A stretch of DNA of 64,000 nt from Roseisolibacter agri (GTDB lineage Bacteria > Gemmatimonadota > Gemmatimonadetes > Gemmatimonadales > Gemmatimonadaceae): contig NZ_BRXS01000001.1 in assembly GCF_030159095.1 (NCBI RefSeq), forward strand, positions 992,001 to 1,056,000, read 5' to 3'. The position numbers and the translations under genes are program-made. How positions within the stretch are numbered: position 1 is the stretch's first letter; the number at the start of each line of letters is the position of its first letter. Shown here in pieces: positions 16,297 through 23,888 of this stretch. Under the pieces are notes generated by a model. It was not told the origin of the DNA. It saw only the letters and a list, made by a program, of their open reading frames with translations, and ran no database searches.

Positions 16297-17832
16297 ATGC
16301 GCGTACTGGTGACGGGCGGTTCCGGCGTGGTCGGCGAGGCGGTGGTGAAGGCGCTCCTGCGCCGCGGGCACGCCGTGCGGCTGCTCGCGCGCCACGCCGA
16401 CGAGGAGGCCCGCACCTGGCCCGAGGGCGTGGAGCCGCACGCGGGCGACGTCACGCAGCCCGAGACGCTGCGCGGCGCGGGCGACGGCTGCGACGCCGTC
16501 CTCCACCTCGTGGGCATCGTCGACGAGTCGCCGCCGCACGCGACGTTCGAGCGCGTGAACGTCGAGGGCACGCAGCACGTGGTCGACGAGGCCGCGCGCG
16601 CCGGCGTGCCGCACCTCGTCTACGTGTCGTCGCTCGGCGCCGAGCGGGGCGCGTCGCCGTACCACCGCAGCAAGCACGCGGGCGAGCAGATCGCGCGGCG
16701 CTTCGGCGGCCGGTGGGTGGTCGTGCGGCCCGGCAACGTCTACGGACCCGGCGACGAGGTCGTGTCGCTGCTGCTGCGCATGGTGCGCACGCTGCCCGCC
16801 GTGCCCGTGATCGCGGGCGGCGACCAGCCGTTCCAGCCCGTGTGGGCCGACGACGTCGGCGAGGCGCTCGCCGAGGCGGTGGAGCGCGAGGACCTCGCGG
16901 GGCAGACGCTCGACGTCGCGGGCCCCGAGCGCACGTCGATGCACGACCTGCTCGACCGCTTCGCGCGGCTCACCGGCCGCGAGCCGCTGCGCGTGCCGCT
17001 CCCCGGTCCCATCGCGTCGCTCGGCGTGAAGGTCGCGGGCGCGCTCGGCGTGTCGCTGCCGATCAACGAGAGCCAGCTCACGATGCTGGCCGAGGGGAAC
17101 GTCATCGACGATCCGGCGCGCAACGCGCTGCAGCACGCGCTGCGCGTGACGCCCACGCCGCTCGACGACGGGCTGCGCCGCCTGCTCGACGCGCTGCCCG
17201 AGCAGCTCCCCGACGAGGGCGTCGGCGCGCTGCGGCGGCGCCGGTTCTGGGCCGACGTGCAGCACCCGCGCACGACGCCAGAGCAGCTGCTCGATCGGCT
17301 CTGCCGGCGCTTCCACGAGGTCACGCCGTCGCAGATGGACCTGAAGGCGGAGCCGGGGACGCCGACCGCCGTGCTGGCGGAAGGGCAGACCGTCACGATG
17401 GCGCTGCCGCTGCGCGGGACCGTCCAGGTGCGCGTCGCGGAGCTGGACGCGCACATGCTCACGCTGCAGACGATCGAGGGGCATCCGCTCGCCGGCGCGG
17501 TGCGCTTCGCGGTGCGCGCGCAGGGCCCCGACGCGCTGCGCTTCGAGGTCGAGGTGCTCGATCGCGCCGCGAGCGCGTTCGACTGGATGGCGATGGCGGC
17601 GCTCGGCTCGCGGCTGCAGCGCGCGACGTGGCGCGAGATGGTCGAGGCGATGGTGGAGGAGAGCGGCGGCACCGCACCCGACGGCGTGCAGGAGGAGGAC
17701 GCGACGCTGGAGGGCGACGACGCCGCGCGCGTGGAGGAGTGGCTGCGCGCGCTGGCCGAGGCGCGGCGCCGCGCGGACCACGAGGCGCAGCTGGCCGGCG
17801 CCGAGGTGCACGGCGAGGGGCCGCGCGGCTGA
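16297..17832 (+). CDS. NDUFA9-like SDR protein with a C-terminal lipocalin-like/DUF1990-like domain
   Basis: The protein has 511 residues. Residues 1-310 are an atypical short-chain dehydrogenase: VTGGSGVVG at 5-13, HLVGIVDE, VYVSSLGAE and SPYHRSKHAGEQ with a Y-x3-K pair, then PGNVYGPGDEVV. These fit the NAD(P)-binding proteins related to complex I subunit NDUFA9. Residues 310-450 form a separate domain (FWADVQH, then DLKAEPG, VEVLDRAASAFDWMAMAALG) that resembles DUF1990-type domains found alone or fused to such dehydrogenases; that match is by eye only. The acidic, helical tail is disordered. Its substrate is unknown. It is convergent with the DCC-family gene, with a 12-base gap. Confidence 0.75.
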   Translation: MRVLVTGGSGVVGEAVVKALLRRGHAVRLLARHADEEARTWPEGVEPHAGDVTQPETLRGAGDGCDAVLHLVGIVDESPPHATFERVNVEGTQHVVDEAARAGVPHLVYVSSLGAERGASPYHRSKHAGEQIARRFGGRWVVVRPGNVYGPGDEVVSLLLRMVRTLPAVPVIAGGDQPFQPVWADDVGEALAEAVEREDLAGQTLDVAGPERTSMHDLLDRFARLTGREPLRVPLPGPIASLGVKVAGALGVSLPINESQLTMLAEGNVIDDPARNALQHALRVTPTPLDDGLRRLLDALPEQLPDEGVGALRRRRFWADVQHPRTTPEQLLDRLCRRFHEVTPSQMDLKAEPGTPTAVLAEGQTVTMALPLRGTVQVRVAELDAHMLTLQTIEGHPLAGAVRFAVRAQGPDALRFEVEVLDRAASAFDWMAMAALGSRLQRATWREMVEAMVEESGGTAPDGVQEEDATLEGDDAARVEEWLRALAEARRRADHEAQLAGAEVHGEGPRG

Positions 17833-17844
17833 CCGACCGTTCGC

Positions 17845-18324
17845 TCAGGTCGCGGGTCGCAGCGCGCAGTGCTCGCCGCAGCCCAGGCGATAGCGGTTGC
17901 GCGCGAACCAGCGGTAGAAGCGGTCCGCGATCGCGCGCACGAACGGGATCTTGAACACCCACGAGATCCACGCGCCGCGCGGCAGGATGTCGATCAACTG
18001 CTCGATCGCGGCGGCGCCCGCCCACGTCTTCCCGCCCGGGCCGACCAGCTGCAGCGCCGACACGTACGCGGCGGCGGGGATCCACGGGAAGCGCGTGTCG
18101 AGCCCCGGGAGCTGCGAGGGGACGATCTCGAGGAGGCGCGAATGCGCGTCCCAGCCGCGCAGCACGCCGACCATCTTCCCGCACACCTTGCAGTGCCCGT
18201 CGTACACGACCGTGTACGGTCGGTTCTCGCCGACGCCGGACGCGCCGGCGGTGGTGTCCGCGAGCGGATCGGCGGCGTCGCGCGGGACGCCGTTCACCGT
18301 GAAGCGGACGACGGGGACGGTCAC
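17845..18324 (-). CDS. DCC-family (DUF393) thiol-disulfide oxidoreductase-like protein
   Basis: The protein has 159 residues from a GTG that overlaps the OsmC-like stop codon as GTGA. The family hallmark is VVYDGHCKVC with D42, C45 and C48 (D-x2-C-x2-C), followed by the conserved WDAHSRLLEIVPSQ and a C-terminal amphipathic FYRWFARNRYRLG. The first 35 residues, before the DCC domain, are not conserved. Members have a thioredoxin-like fold and are thought to act in thiol redox reactions; no substrate is established. Coupling with an OsmC-family peroxidase-like protein supports a shared role in thiol or peroxide stress. Confidence 0.85.
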   Translation of the reverse strand: MTVPVVRFTVNGVPRDAADPLADTTAGASGVGENRPYTVVYDGHCKVCGKMVGVLRGWDAHSRLLEIVPSQLPGLDTRFPWIPAAAYVSALQLVGPGGKTWAGAAAIEQLIDILPRGAWISWVFKIPFVRAIADRFYRWFARNRYRLGCGEHCALRPAT

Positions 18325-18746
18325 GCGGCCTCGCCGCTCGCGGGCGCCGGGGCGGCAGCCGGAGCCGTCGCGGGCCCGTCCTGCATCACCGTGGTCAGCG
18401 TGGGCAGGTGCTCCAGCGTGTGGTGCACGGTGCAGAGGTTTGCCGCGCGCCGCGCCGCCTCGCGGCGGTTCGCCGGAAGGCTCGGCCAGCGCAGGTCGAT
18501 GGTCATGGCGCCCACGCGGTGCGGCTGCTCGGCGAACGTCCACGACACCTCGATCACGAGGTCGGTGAAGTCGAGCTTCGCGTTGCCCGCCCACGAGGCG
18601 AGCACCGTGAACGTGCACGACGCGAGCGAGCCACCCAGCATGTGGAACGGCGAGAACTCGGTGTCCGCGCTCGGCGCCTCGACGGTCAGCGGGCCGGTGG
18701 TGAGCTCGTAGCGGACGCGGTCTTCGGCGAGGAGCGTGAGCTTCAC
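18321..18746 (-). CDS. OsmC-family protein (thiol peroxidase-like)
   Basis: The 141-residue protein has both cysteines of the OsmC/Ohr fold: C44 in GGSLASCTFTVL and C105 in AANLCTVHHTLEHL. In the family these reduce organic hydroperoxides through a disulfide cycle. The central strand-helix SWTFAEQPHRVGAMTIDLRW is also typical. The C-terminal 25 residues are an Ala/Pro-rich tail absent from most relatives. It is the first gene of a two-gene unit with the DCC protein and is divergent from the DinB-like gene, so a stress-induced promoter would lie in 18747-18886. Confidence 0.88.
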   Translation of the reverse strand: MKLTLLAEDRVRYELTTGPLTVEAPSADTEFSPFHMLGGSLASCTFTVLASWAGNAKLDFTDLVIEVSWTFAEQPHRVGAMTIDLRWPSLPANRREAARRAANLCTVHHTLEHLPTLTTVMQDGPATAPAAAPAPASGEAA

Positions 18747-18886
18747 GGGCGGGGAGGCGCGGGTCGACGACGCGGATGCATCGTGGCTGCTTCGCGGCGC
18801 GAGGGTGCAAGGACCAAGCCCCCCACGTAGCTTCCCGCGCGACCGCCGCCCTCGTCCGTCTCTGCTCCACCACCACGCCGCACGCC

Positions 18887-19441
18887 ATGCATCCTCGCGT
18901 CGCCGAGCTCGTCGACCTGCTCACCCGCGGCCGCGCCGCGCTGCTCGCCGCGGTCGCGTCCGTGCCCGCCGAGCAGCTCGAGCAGCGCCCGAACTCCGAC
19001 AGCTGGTCGGTGGCCGAGGTGCTCGACCACCTGGTGATGGTGGAGGCGGGGAGCGCGCGGCTGCTCGCGAAGCGGCTGATGCGCGCACGCGAGGCGGGCC
19101 TCGGCCCGGAGACGGAGACGTCGACGGTGCTCGACCGGCTACCGGGCTACGACCCCGCGAGCAGCCCCCCGCGCGTCGCGCCCGAGACGGTGCGCCCGCG
19201 CGAGGGCGCGACGGCGGAGTCGGCGCTGGCGGGGCTGCAGGACGCGCGCGAGACGCTGATGGGCGTGCTCCGCGACGGCGACGGGCTGGCGCTGGAGCAG
19301 GTGACCGCCGTGCACCCGGTGCTCGGCGACATCGACCTGTATCGCTGGGTGCTGTTCATCGCCAAGCACGAGGACCGCCACGAGCGGCAGGTCCGGGCGA
19401 TCGCGGCCGCCCTCGCGAGCCACGCCGCGCGCGAGGACTGA
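18887..19441 (+). CDS. DinB-family putative metal-dependent enzyme
   Basis: The 184-residue protein is mostly helical with the pattern of DinB/YfiT four-helix bundles. SWSVAEVLDHLVMVE carries the first histidine of the metal site, and FIAKHEDRHERQV supplies two more near the C-terminus, giving the usual three-His triad. Related proteins include bacillithiol or mycothiol S-transferases; the true activity here is unknown. The ATG at 18887 was selected because the upstream in-frame sequence lacks family features and overlaps the divergent promoter region. It is divergent from the OsmC/DCC pair, which would fit a thiol-related function, but that is inference. Confidence 0.82.
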   Translation: MHPRVAELVDLLTRGRAALLAAVASVPAEQLEQRPNSDSWSVAEVLDHLVMVEAGSARLLAKRLMRAREAGLGPETETSTVLDRLPGYDPASSPPRVAPETVRPREGATAESALAGLQDARETLMGVLRDGDGLALEQVTAVHPVLGDIDLYRWVLFIAKHEDRHERQVRAIAAALASHAARED

Positions 19442-19639
19442 GCGGCCGAGCTCGCCGGAGTGCGCCGCGCGCGGTACGCCGGGCGTCCACGGCGGGGGAC
19501 GCCGGCGACTGCAGCAGTTCGTGCAAGTCGTTGCGGCGCGGGGAGATGCGAATGTGGGTGCGGACGGCGCGCCCGCTGCCTTGCCGTGGGGCCACGCGGA
19601 TCTCACGCGGATCTCGCGTCACCCCCTCCGGAGTCTCCC

Positions 19640-20299
19640 ATGCGCCGCACGCCGCCCCGTTCCGCCCGCCTCCTCCCGGCCGTCGCCGGGCTGCTCGCCG
19701 CCAGCTCGCTGACGGCCACCTCGCTGCTCGCGCAGACGCGCCGCGCGGAGTCCGCCGCGAAGGTCGGCGTCGCCGACGTCACGCCGTACGCGGGCGTGAT
19801 CCTGTTCGGCAACTACCTCGACGGCCCGCTGGGGACGAGCGTGCGCAGCCGCCCCGCGCCGATCGGCGGCGCGCAGCTCAGCGTGTCGCTGGCGCCCGGC
19901 CTCGCACTGACGGGCAACGTCGGCTACACGAGCGGCGACCTGGAGGTCGGCGCGCCGATCCTGGGCGGCCTCCGCGTCGGGTCGAGCAGCTCGTGGATCT
20001 ACGACGCGGGGCTGGAGCTGCGGCTGCCGTCGGCGTCGACGATCTCGCCGTTCATCCAGGCGGGCGGCGGCGCGATCACGACGAAGCTGAGCGGCGGCCC
20101 GCTGAACACGACCTCCACGAACCCCGCCTTCAACGCCGGCGCGGGCCTCGACCTCTCCTTCGGCCGCTCGGCCGCGCTGCGCCTGCAGGTGCGCGACTAC
20201 GTGGCCAAGTACACGAGCGAGGAGATCGCCGGCTTCGAGGTGAAGGGGAACGTCTCGCACAACATCGCCGCCAGCGCGGGGCTGCGCTTCTCGTTCTGA
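19640..20299 (+). CDS. small outer-membrane beta-barrel protein
   Basis: The protein has 219 residues. A signal peptide (LLPAVAGLLAASSLTATSLLAQ) is followed by alternating beta strands: DVTPYAGVILFGNYL, GLALTGNVGYTSGD, WIYDAGLELRLP, ALRLQVRDYVAKY. It ends in LRFSF, and a C-terminal Phe is the usual signal for barrel assembly. Size suggests an eight-stranded OmpA/OmpX-like barrel. GGAG lies nine bases before the ATG at 19640. Function is not known. The 198 bases upstream contain no other gene. The hairpin at 20328 would end its transcript. Confidence 0.8.
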   Translation: MRRTPPRSARLLPAVAGLLAASSLTATSLLAQTRRAESAAKVGVADVTPYAGVILFGNYLDGPLGTSVRSRPAPIGGAQLSVSLAPGLALTGNVGYTSGDLEVGAPILGGLRVGSSSSWIYDAGLELRLPSASTISPFIQAGGGAITTKLSGGPLNTTSTNPAFNAGAGLDLSFGRSAALRLQVRDYVAKYTSEEIAGFEVKGNVSHNIAASAGLRFSF

Positions 20300-20327
20300 G
20301 CGCCGCGCGCGTGCGGTAGGGAGGCGC

Positions 20328-20362
20328 TCATGGCGCGCGGTCTGCCGGACCGCGCGCCATGA
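20328..20362 (+). terminator. hairpin whose right arm contains the ppa start codon
   Basis: TCATGGCGCGCGGTC (20328-20342) pairs perfectly with GACCGCGCGCCATGA (20348-20362) around a five-base loop. It fits a terminator for the outer-membrane gene, but the ATG of the pyrophosphatase gene (20359-20361) lies inside the right arm. Confidence 0.6.
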
Positions 20363-20922
20363 CGCGTTTCAGGCATCCTGCCCTCGCGCTGCCGCCGCGC
20401 CCCGACGACGCGGATGACCCGGCCGTCGTGCACGTCGTCATCGAGACGCCGCAGGGAAGCGCGCACAAGCTCGCGCTCGACGAGGCGCGCGGGCTGTTCC
20501 TGCTCAAGCGCGCGCTGCCGCTCGGCATGGTCTTCCCGTACGACTTCGGCTTCGTGCCCTCGACGCTGGGCGACGACGGCGGTCCGCTCGACGTGCTGGT
20601 GCTGCTGGACGGACCGACCGCGCCCGGCGTGCTGGTGGAGGCGCGGCTCGTCGGCGTGATCGAGGCGGAGCAGCACGAGGGCGACGATCCGCCGCAGCGC
20701 AACGACCGCCTGCTCGCGGTGTCGCCCCTCTCCGCGCGGCTGGGCGATGCGCGCACGCTGGACGACGTCGGCGCCGCGACCGTGGACGAGATCGAGCGCT
20801 TCCTCGTGCGCTACCAGGAGGCGCTGGGGCGCACCTTCACGCCACTCGGCCGCGGCGACGCGACGGCCGCGCGAACGCTGATCGACGCGGGCGCGCGGCG
20901 GTTCGCGAAGGAGAGGGAGTAG
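20359..20922 (+). CDS. inorganic pyrophosphatase family protein
   Basis: The 187-residue protein resembles soluble family I pyrophosphatases, which hydrolyse PPi to two phosphates with Mg2+. It shows VHVVIETPQGSAHKLALDE (the N-terminal strand and K/E pair), FPYDFGFVPSTLGDDGGPLDVLVL (the D-x-D-x2-D-like metal site; classical D-G-D-P-L-D reads DDGGPLDV), and a C-terminal helix. Several residues differ from the E. coli enzyme, so it may be a divergent paralogue. The ATG at 20359 is inside a hairpin and has no clear ribosome site; GTG at 20428 is a possible alternative that would still keep the first conserved strand. Its stop is one base from that of the convergent radical-SAM gene. Confidence 0.85.
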   Translation: MTRFRHPALALPPRPDDADDPAVVHVVIETPQGSAHKLALDEARGLFLLKRALPLGMVFPYDFGFVPSTLGDDGGPLDVLVLLDGPTAPGVLVEARLVGVIEAEQHEGDDPPQRNDRLLAVSPLSARLGDARTLDDVGAATVDEIERFLVRYQEALGRTFTPLGRGDATAARTLIDAGARRFAKERE

Positions 20923-20923
20923 C

Positions 20924-22195
20924 TCACGCCGCGAAGAGGTCGAGCTGTCGCGGTGCCGCGGTGAGCCGCGCGATGCGCGCCTGCAGCACGCGCGCGGCGT
21001 CGTCGATCGCGCGCGCGCCGTGGTCCGCGGCGACGATGAACGGCAGCGCGCGCGACACCGGCACGTGCAGCCGCACGAGGTCCAGCGTGCGCACGCGATG
21101 CCACGCGCGCATCGCGAGGATGCGGTCCACGGTGCGCCGCCCGAAGCCCGGCACGCGCAGCAGCTGCTCGCGCGGCGCGCGGTTCACGTCGACGGGAAAC
21201 GCCTCCGGGTGGCGCATCGCCCACGCGAGCTTGGGATCGATCGCGAGCGGGAGGTCGGGCGCGTCCGCGGGCGCCAGCTCGTGCACCGCGAAGCCGTACT
21301 CGCGCACCAGCCAGTCCGCCTGATAGAGGCGTCGCTCGCGCATCGCAGGCGGCGCGACGTCGGGGAGCAGGTCGCCGCGCGCGTCGGCGAGCGGCACGAA
21401 CGCGCCGTAGTAGACGCGCCGCAGCCGCTGCCGCTGGTACAACACGCTCGCCGCGCCGAGCAGCTCCGCGTCGGTCGCGTCGTCGGCGCCGACGATGAGC
21501 TGCGTGACCTGGCCCGCGGGCGCGAAGCGGGGGAGCGCGCGCCGCCAGGCCCGCGCCGGATCGAGCGTCACGCGGTGCCGCCGCGACACCTCGTGCGCCT
21601 CGGCGATCCCGTCGCGCAGGCGGTCCATCGCGCGGTGGATCGTCGCCAGCCGCCGCCCGGGCGCGAGCGCGTCGAGGCGGCGCTGGGTCGGCAGCTCGAC
21701 GTTCACGCTCACGCGGTCGGCCCAGCGGCCCGCCTCGCGAATGAGATCGGGGCTGGCGTCGGGAAGGACCTTGAGGTGGACGTAGCCCAGGAAGTGGTGC
21801 TCGCGGCGCAGCGTGCGCGCGACGGCGACCATCTGCTCCATGGTGTGGTCGGCGTCGCGGTCGACCGCGCTGCTGAGGAACAGCCCCTCGACCAGCCCGC
21901 GCCGGTGCCACTCGATCGTCAGGCGCACCACGTCGCGGACCGAGAGCCGGGCGCGTGGCGGGTCGGCCGACCGGCGCAGCGGGCAGTAGGCGCAGTCGTG
22001 GACGCAGTGGTTGCTGAGGAGGATGCGCAGCAGCGGCACCTTCCGGCCGTCGGCGGCCACGCTCTCGTAGATCGCGCCGGGCTCGACGTCGGACGGGAGG
22101 AGGGAGGTGGCCGTGCCACCACGGGCGCCACGCCCCCCGCACGGCGCGTCCAGGCGCGCGGCGTCGGCGAGCACGGCAAGCTTGCGACTGTCCAT
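20924..22195 (-). CDS. radical-SAM protein with C-terminal helix-hairpin-helix (putative DNA modification/repair)
   Basis: The protein has 423 residues. The radical-SAM cluster motif is LSNHCVHDCAYCPLRR with C64, C68 and C71 (C-x3-C-x2-C). The core barrel follows, with GLFLSSAV and HFLGYVHLKVLPDAS. Near residue 340, REQLLRVPGFGRRTVDRIL is a helix-hairpin-helix, a non-specific DNA-binding element. This combination matches the family known as putative DNA modification/repair radical SAM proteins (TIGR03916). That family is usually encoded next to a partner of the TIGR03915/DUF4130 type; no such gene is adjacent here. The C-terminal AAPRQLDLFAA is a tail often seen in DNA-associated proteins. 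The reaction is not established. Confidence 0.87.
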   Translation of the reverse strand: MDSRKLAVLADAARLDAPCGGRGARGGTATSLLPSDVEPGAIYESVAADGRKVPLLRILLSNHCVHDCAYCPLRRSADPPRARLSVRDVVRLTIEWHRRGLVEGLFLSSAVDRDADHTMEQMVAVARTLRREHHFLGYVHLKVLPDASPDLIREAGRWADRVSVNVELPTQRRLDALAPGRRLATIHRAMDRLRDGIAEAHEVSRRHRVTLDPARAWRRALPRFAPAGQVTQLIVGADDATDAELLGAASVLYQRQRLRRVYYGAFVPLADARGDLLPDVAPPAMRERRLYQADWLVREYGFAVHELAPADAPDLPLAIDPKLAWAMRHPEAFPVDVNRAPREQLLRVPGFGRRTVDRILAMRAWHRVRTLDLVRLHVPVSRALPFIVAADHGARAIDDAARVLQARIARLTAAPRQLDLFAA

Positions 22196-22271
22196 CGGAG
22201 CGGCTCGTGAAAGGAAGCAAGTTGCTCCGAATATAACCCGAAAGTCACGGCCGGTTCCACCCGCAACGCGA

Positions 22272-22300
22272 GACGGCGGACCCGAGTGGGGTCCGCCGTC
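22272..22300 (-). terminator. terminator after the DUF2628-like gene
   Basis: GACGGCGGACCC (22272-22283) and GGGTCCGCCGTC (22289-22300) form a perfect 12-bp stem with a five-base loop, 30 bases after the stop. Confidence 0.7.
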
Positions 22301-22329
22301 GTGGCGTGCGATCGGGGAGTGGGCGGCGC

Positions 22330-22941
22330 TCAGGCCGCCCCGGCGCGGCCGCCCAGCAGCTGCAGGAACATCAGCACCGCGAAGCCGATGAGCACCGCGC
22401 GCCAGCTCGTCCCGCCGATCCGGCGCAGGAGCGCGAGCGCCCCTTCGGCGTCCGGCGCGCGTGGGGCGACCACGCGGATCGCGGCGCTGGCGCGGCGGAA
22501 GAGGAGGAAGTTCGCGGTGCCCCCGGCCAGCACGGCGGCCGACAGGACGACGCCGAGCATGACCAGGGCGGCGTCGCGGGTGAGGATCGGGAGGGGCGGG
22601 CCCGCGGGGTCGATCGGGTTCGGGACCTCGCGCATCGGGAGGTCGCCCTCCCAGAGCATCCGGAAGACGAACCCCGGCGCCATCGTGAAGAACACGAACG
22701 GGAGGTAGAGCTTCCGGTACAGGAACCAGAGCGCGCCGACCGGGACCGAGAGCGCGGCGGCCCAGTTCCAGGTGGGCTGGAAGCGCGCGTCGGCGAAGAA
22801 GGGCGCGAACTTCCGCCGGTACGCCGGCCAGCGCCGGCCGACGAACGCGCCGTACTGCCGGTCGAGCGGCGAGTCGGGCGCGGGAGGTCCCCCGACGGTC
22901 TTCGGGGTCGCCCAGGAGGGCAGCGAGGGAGGGACGGTCAC
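22330..22941 (-). CDS. DUF2628-like membrane protein
   Basis: The 203-residue protein starts at GTG (VTVPPSLP). A soluble stretch with YGAFVGRRWPAYRRKFAPFF precedes FQPTWNWAAALSVPVGALWF, the order found in DUF2628-type proteins where a conserved YxxFxGxNxxYY-like region is followed by membrane helices. Three or four hydrophobic helices are visible: WFLYRKLYLPFVFFTMAPG, AALVMLGVVLSAAVLAGG and AVLIGFAVLMFLQLL. The family has no known function. The start could lie further upstream in the same frame, but the extra residues are low-complexity and cross the terminator of the adjacent PEP-CTERM gene. Confidence 0.7.
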   Translation of the reverse strand: MTVPPSLPSWATPKTVGGPPAPDSPLDRQYGAFVGRRWPAYRRKFAPFFADARFQPTWNWAAALSVPVGALWFLYRKLYLPFVFFTMAPGFVFRMLWEGDLPMREVPNPIDPAGPPLPILTRDAALVMLGVVLSAAVLAGGTANFLLFRRASAAIRVVAPRAPDAEGALALLRRIGGTSWRAVLIGFAVLMFLQLLGGRAGAA

Positions 22942-23022
22942 GACGGCGGCGGGGGCGGGAGGACTCGCGGAAGCTAGCGGAACGCGGGGCGGCCGACCAC
23001 GCGCCCGCGAGCGGAATGCGAC

Positions 23023-23056
23023 GCGGGGGCGCCCCACCGTGATGGGACGCCCCCGC
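23023..23056 (-). terminator. terminator after the first PEP-CTERM gene
   Basis: GCGGGGGCG (23023-23031) pairs with CGCCCCCGC (23048-23056); an inner CCCA/TGGG helix extends it after one mismatch, closing a six-base loop. Confidence 0.65.
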
Positions 23057-23076
23057 GCGGACCGGCGACCGGATGG

Positions 23077-23667
23077 TCAGGCCGTCGTGCGGCGGCGGCG
23101 CGACACGACCGCGGTCCCGAGCAGGCCGGCGCCCATGAGCGCCCAGGTCGCGGGCTCCGGCGTCGTGGTCGTGGTCGGGATGCCGTTGGCGACCGCGAAG
23201 TTCGTGGCGGTGCCGTTGCCGCTGGTGATGACGATCTGGCCCGAGAAGTCGCCGCCGTCCATCTGGCCGCTGCGCGCCTCGCTCTCGGTGAAGGTGTAGC
23301 GGCCGATCGCGAGCGTGTACGTCTGCCCGCCGACGAGCGTCGGGGTGATGAGCGCGTCGCGGATGTTGGTCGAGCCCGGGCAGAGCGCCGCCGGGTTGGT
23401 GATGCAGCCGTCGTCGTTGTCGGTGACGAGCGCGCCGAGCGAGGCGCGGGTGCCCTGAAAGAGGAAGATCTGCGGATCGCGGCCCGGCTCGGAGATCGTC
23501 CAGAAGCGGAAGGCGCCGCTCGTGAGGACGTCGAAGGTGACGTAGCCCGGCTGGACGACGCTGCCGCCGCTGAACGAGAAGATGGCGCCGTAGTTGGTCT
23601 GCGCCTGCGCGGCGGGGGCGGCGAGCAGGGTGGCCGCGAGCGCGGCGACGAGGGTGCGGAAGGACAT
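23077..23667 (-). CDS. PEP-CTERM sorting-domain protein
   Basis: The 196-residue protein has a signal peptide (FRTLVAALAATLLAAPAAQAQ) and the tripartite C-terminal sorting signal: PEPATWALMGAG, a short hydrophobic stretch, then SRRRRTT. PEP-CTERM proteins are exported and processed in the inner membrane by an exosortase; many join extracellular polysaccharide. The mature part is about 130 residues of beta-rich sequence (YVTFDVLTSGAFRFWTISEPG, TYTLAIGRYTF) with a DNDDGCI segment and two cysteines; it may be a pre-peptidase-like jelly-roll domain. Three more genes of this class follow upstream on the same strand, each separately terminated. Confidence 0.88.
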   Translation of the reverse strand: MSFRTLVAALAATLLAAPAAQAQTNYGAIFSFSGGSVVQPGYVTFDVLTSGAFRFWTISEPGRDPQIFLFQGTRASLGALVTDNDDGCITNPAALCPGSTNIRDALITPTLVGGQTYTLAIGRYTFTESEARSGQMDGGDFSGQIVITSGNGTATNFAVANGIPTTTTTPEPATWALMGAGLLGTAVVSRRRRTTA

Positions 23668-23763
23668 CAGTCGATCTCCGATGACAGGGTTGAGCGCCCG
23701 CGCAGGGGGAGCGGGCCGCGCGCGTGCCGCGTGTGCAGCGCGCGTGTCGATTCTGTCATGGAG

Positions 23764-23795
23764 TGCTTAGGGCCACGCTTAACCTCGCTTAAGCG
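23764..23795 (-). repeat. TTAAGCG direct repeats upstream of a PEP-CTERM gene
   Basis: On the minus strand TTAAGCG occurs twice with 10-base spacing (23776-23782 and 23786-23792), and a third, partial copy (CTAAGCA) lies at 23764-23770. The first copy overlaps the palindrome CGCTTAAGCG (23786-23795). The array lies about 100 bases before the start codon at 23667. One-turn spacing is typical of transcription-factor sites; the regulator is unknown. Confidence 0.4.
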
Positions 23796-23818
23796 CGACG
23801 GCGGGTGTCGAAATGCAG

Positions 23819-23849
23819 CGCGCGCGGCCGTCGGGTGACGCCGCGCGCG
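23819..23849 (-). terminator. terminator after the second PEP-CTERM gene
   Basis: CGCGCGCGGC (23819-23828) pairs with GCCGCGCGCG (23840-23849), loop 11 bases, 40 bases beyond the stop codon. Confidence 0.6.
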
Positions 23850-23888
23850 GAGCTGCGGTGGAGCGGTCGGGCGAGGCGTCGGGCCCGA

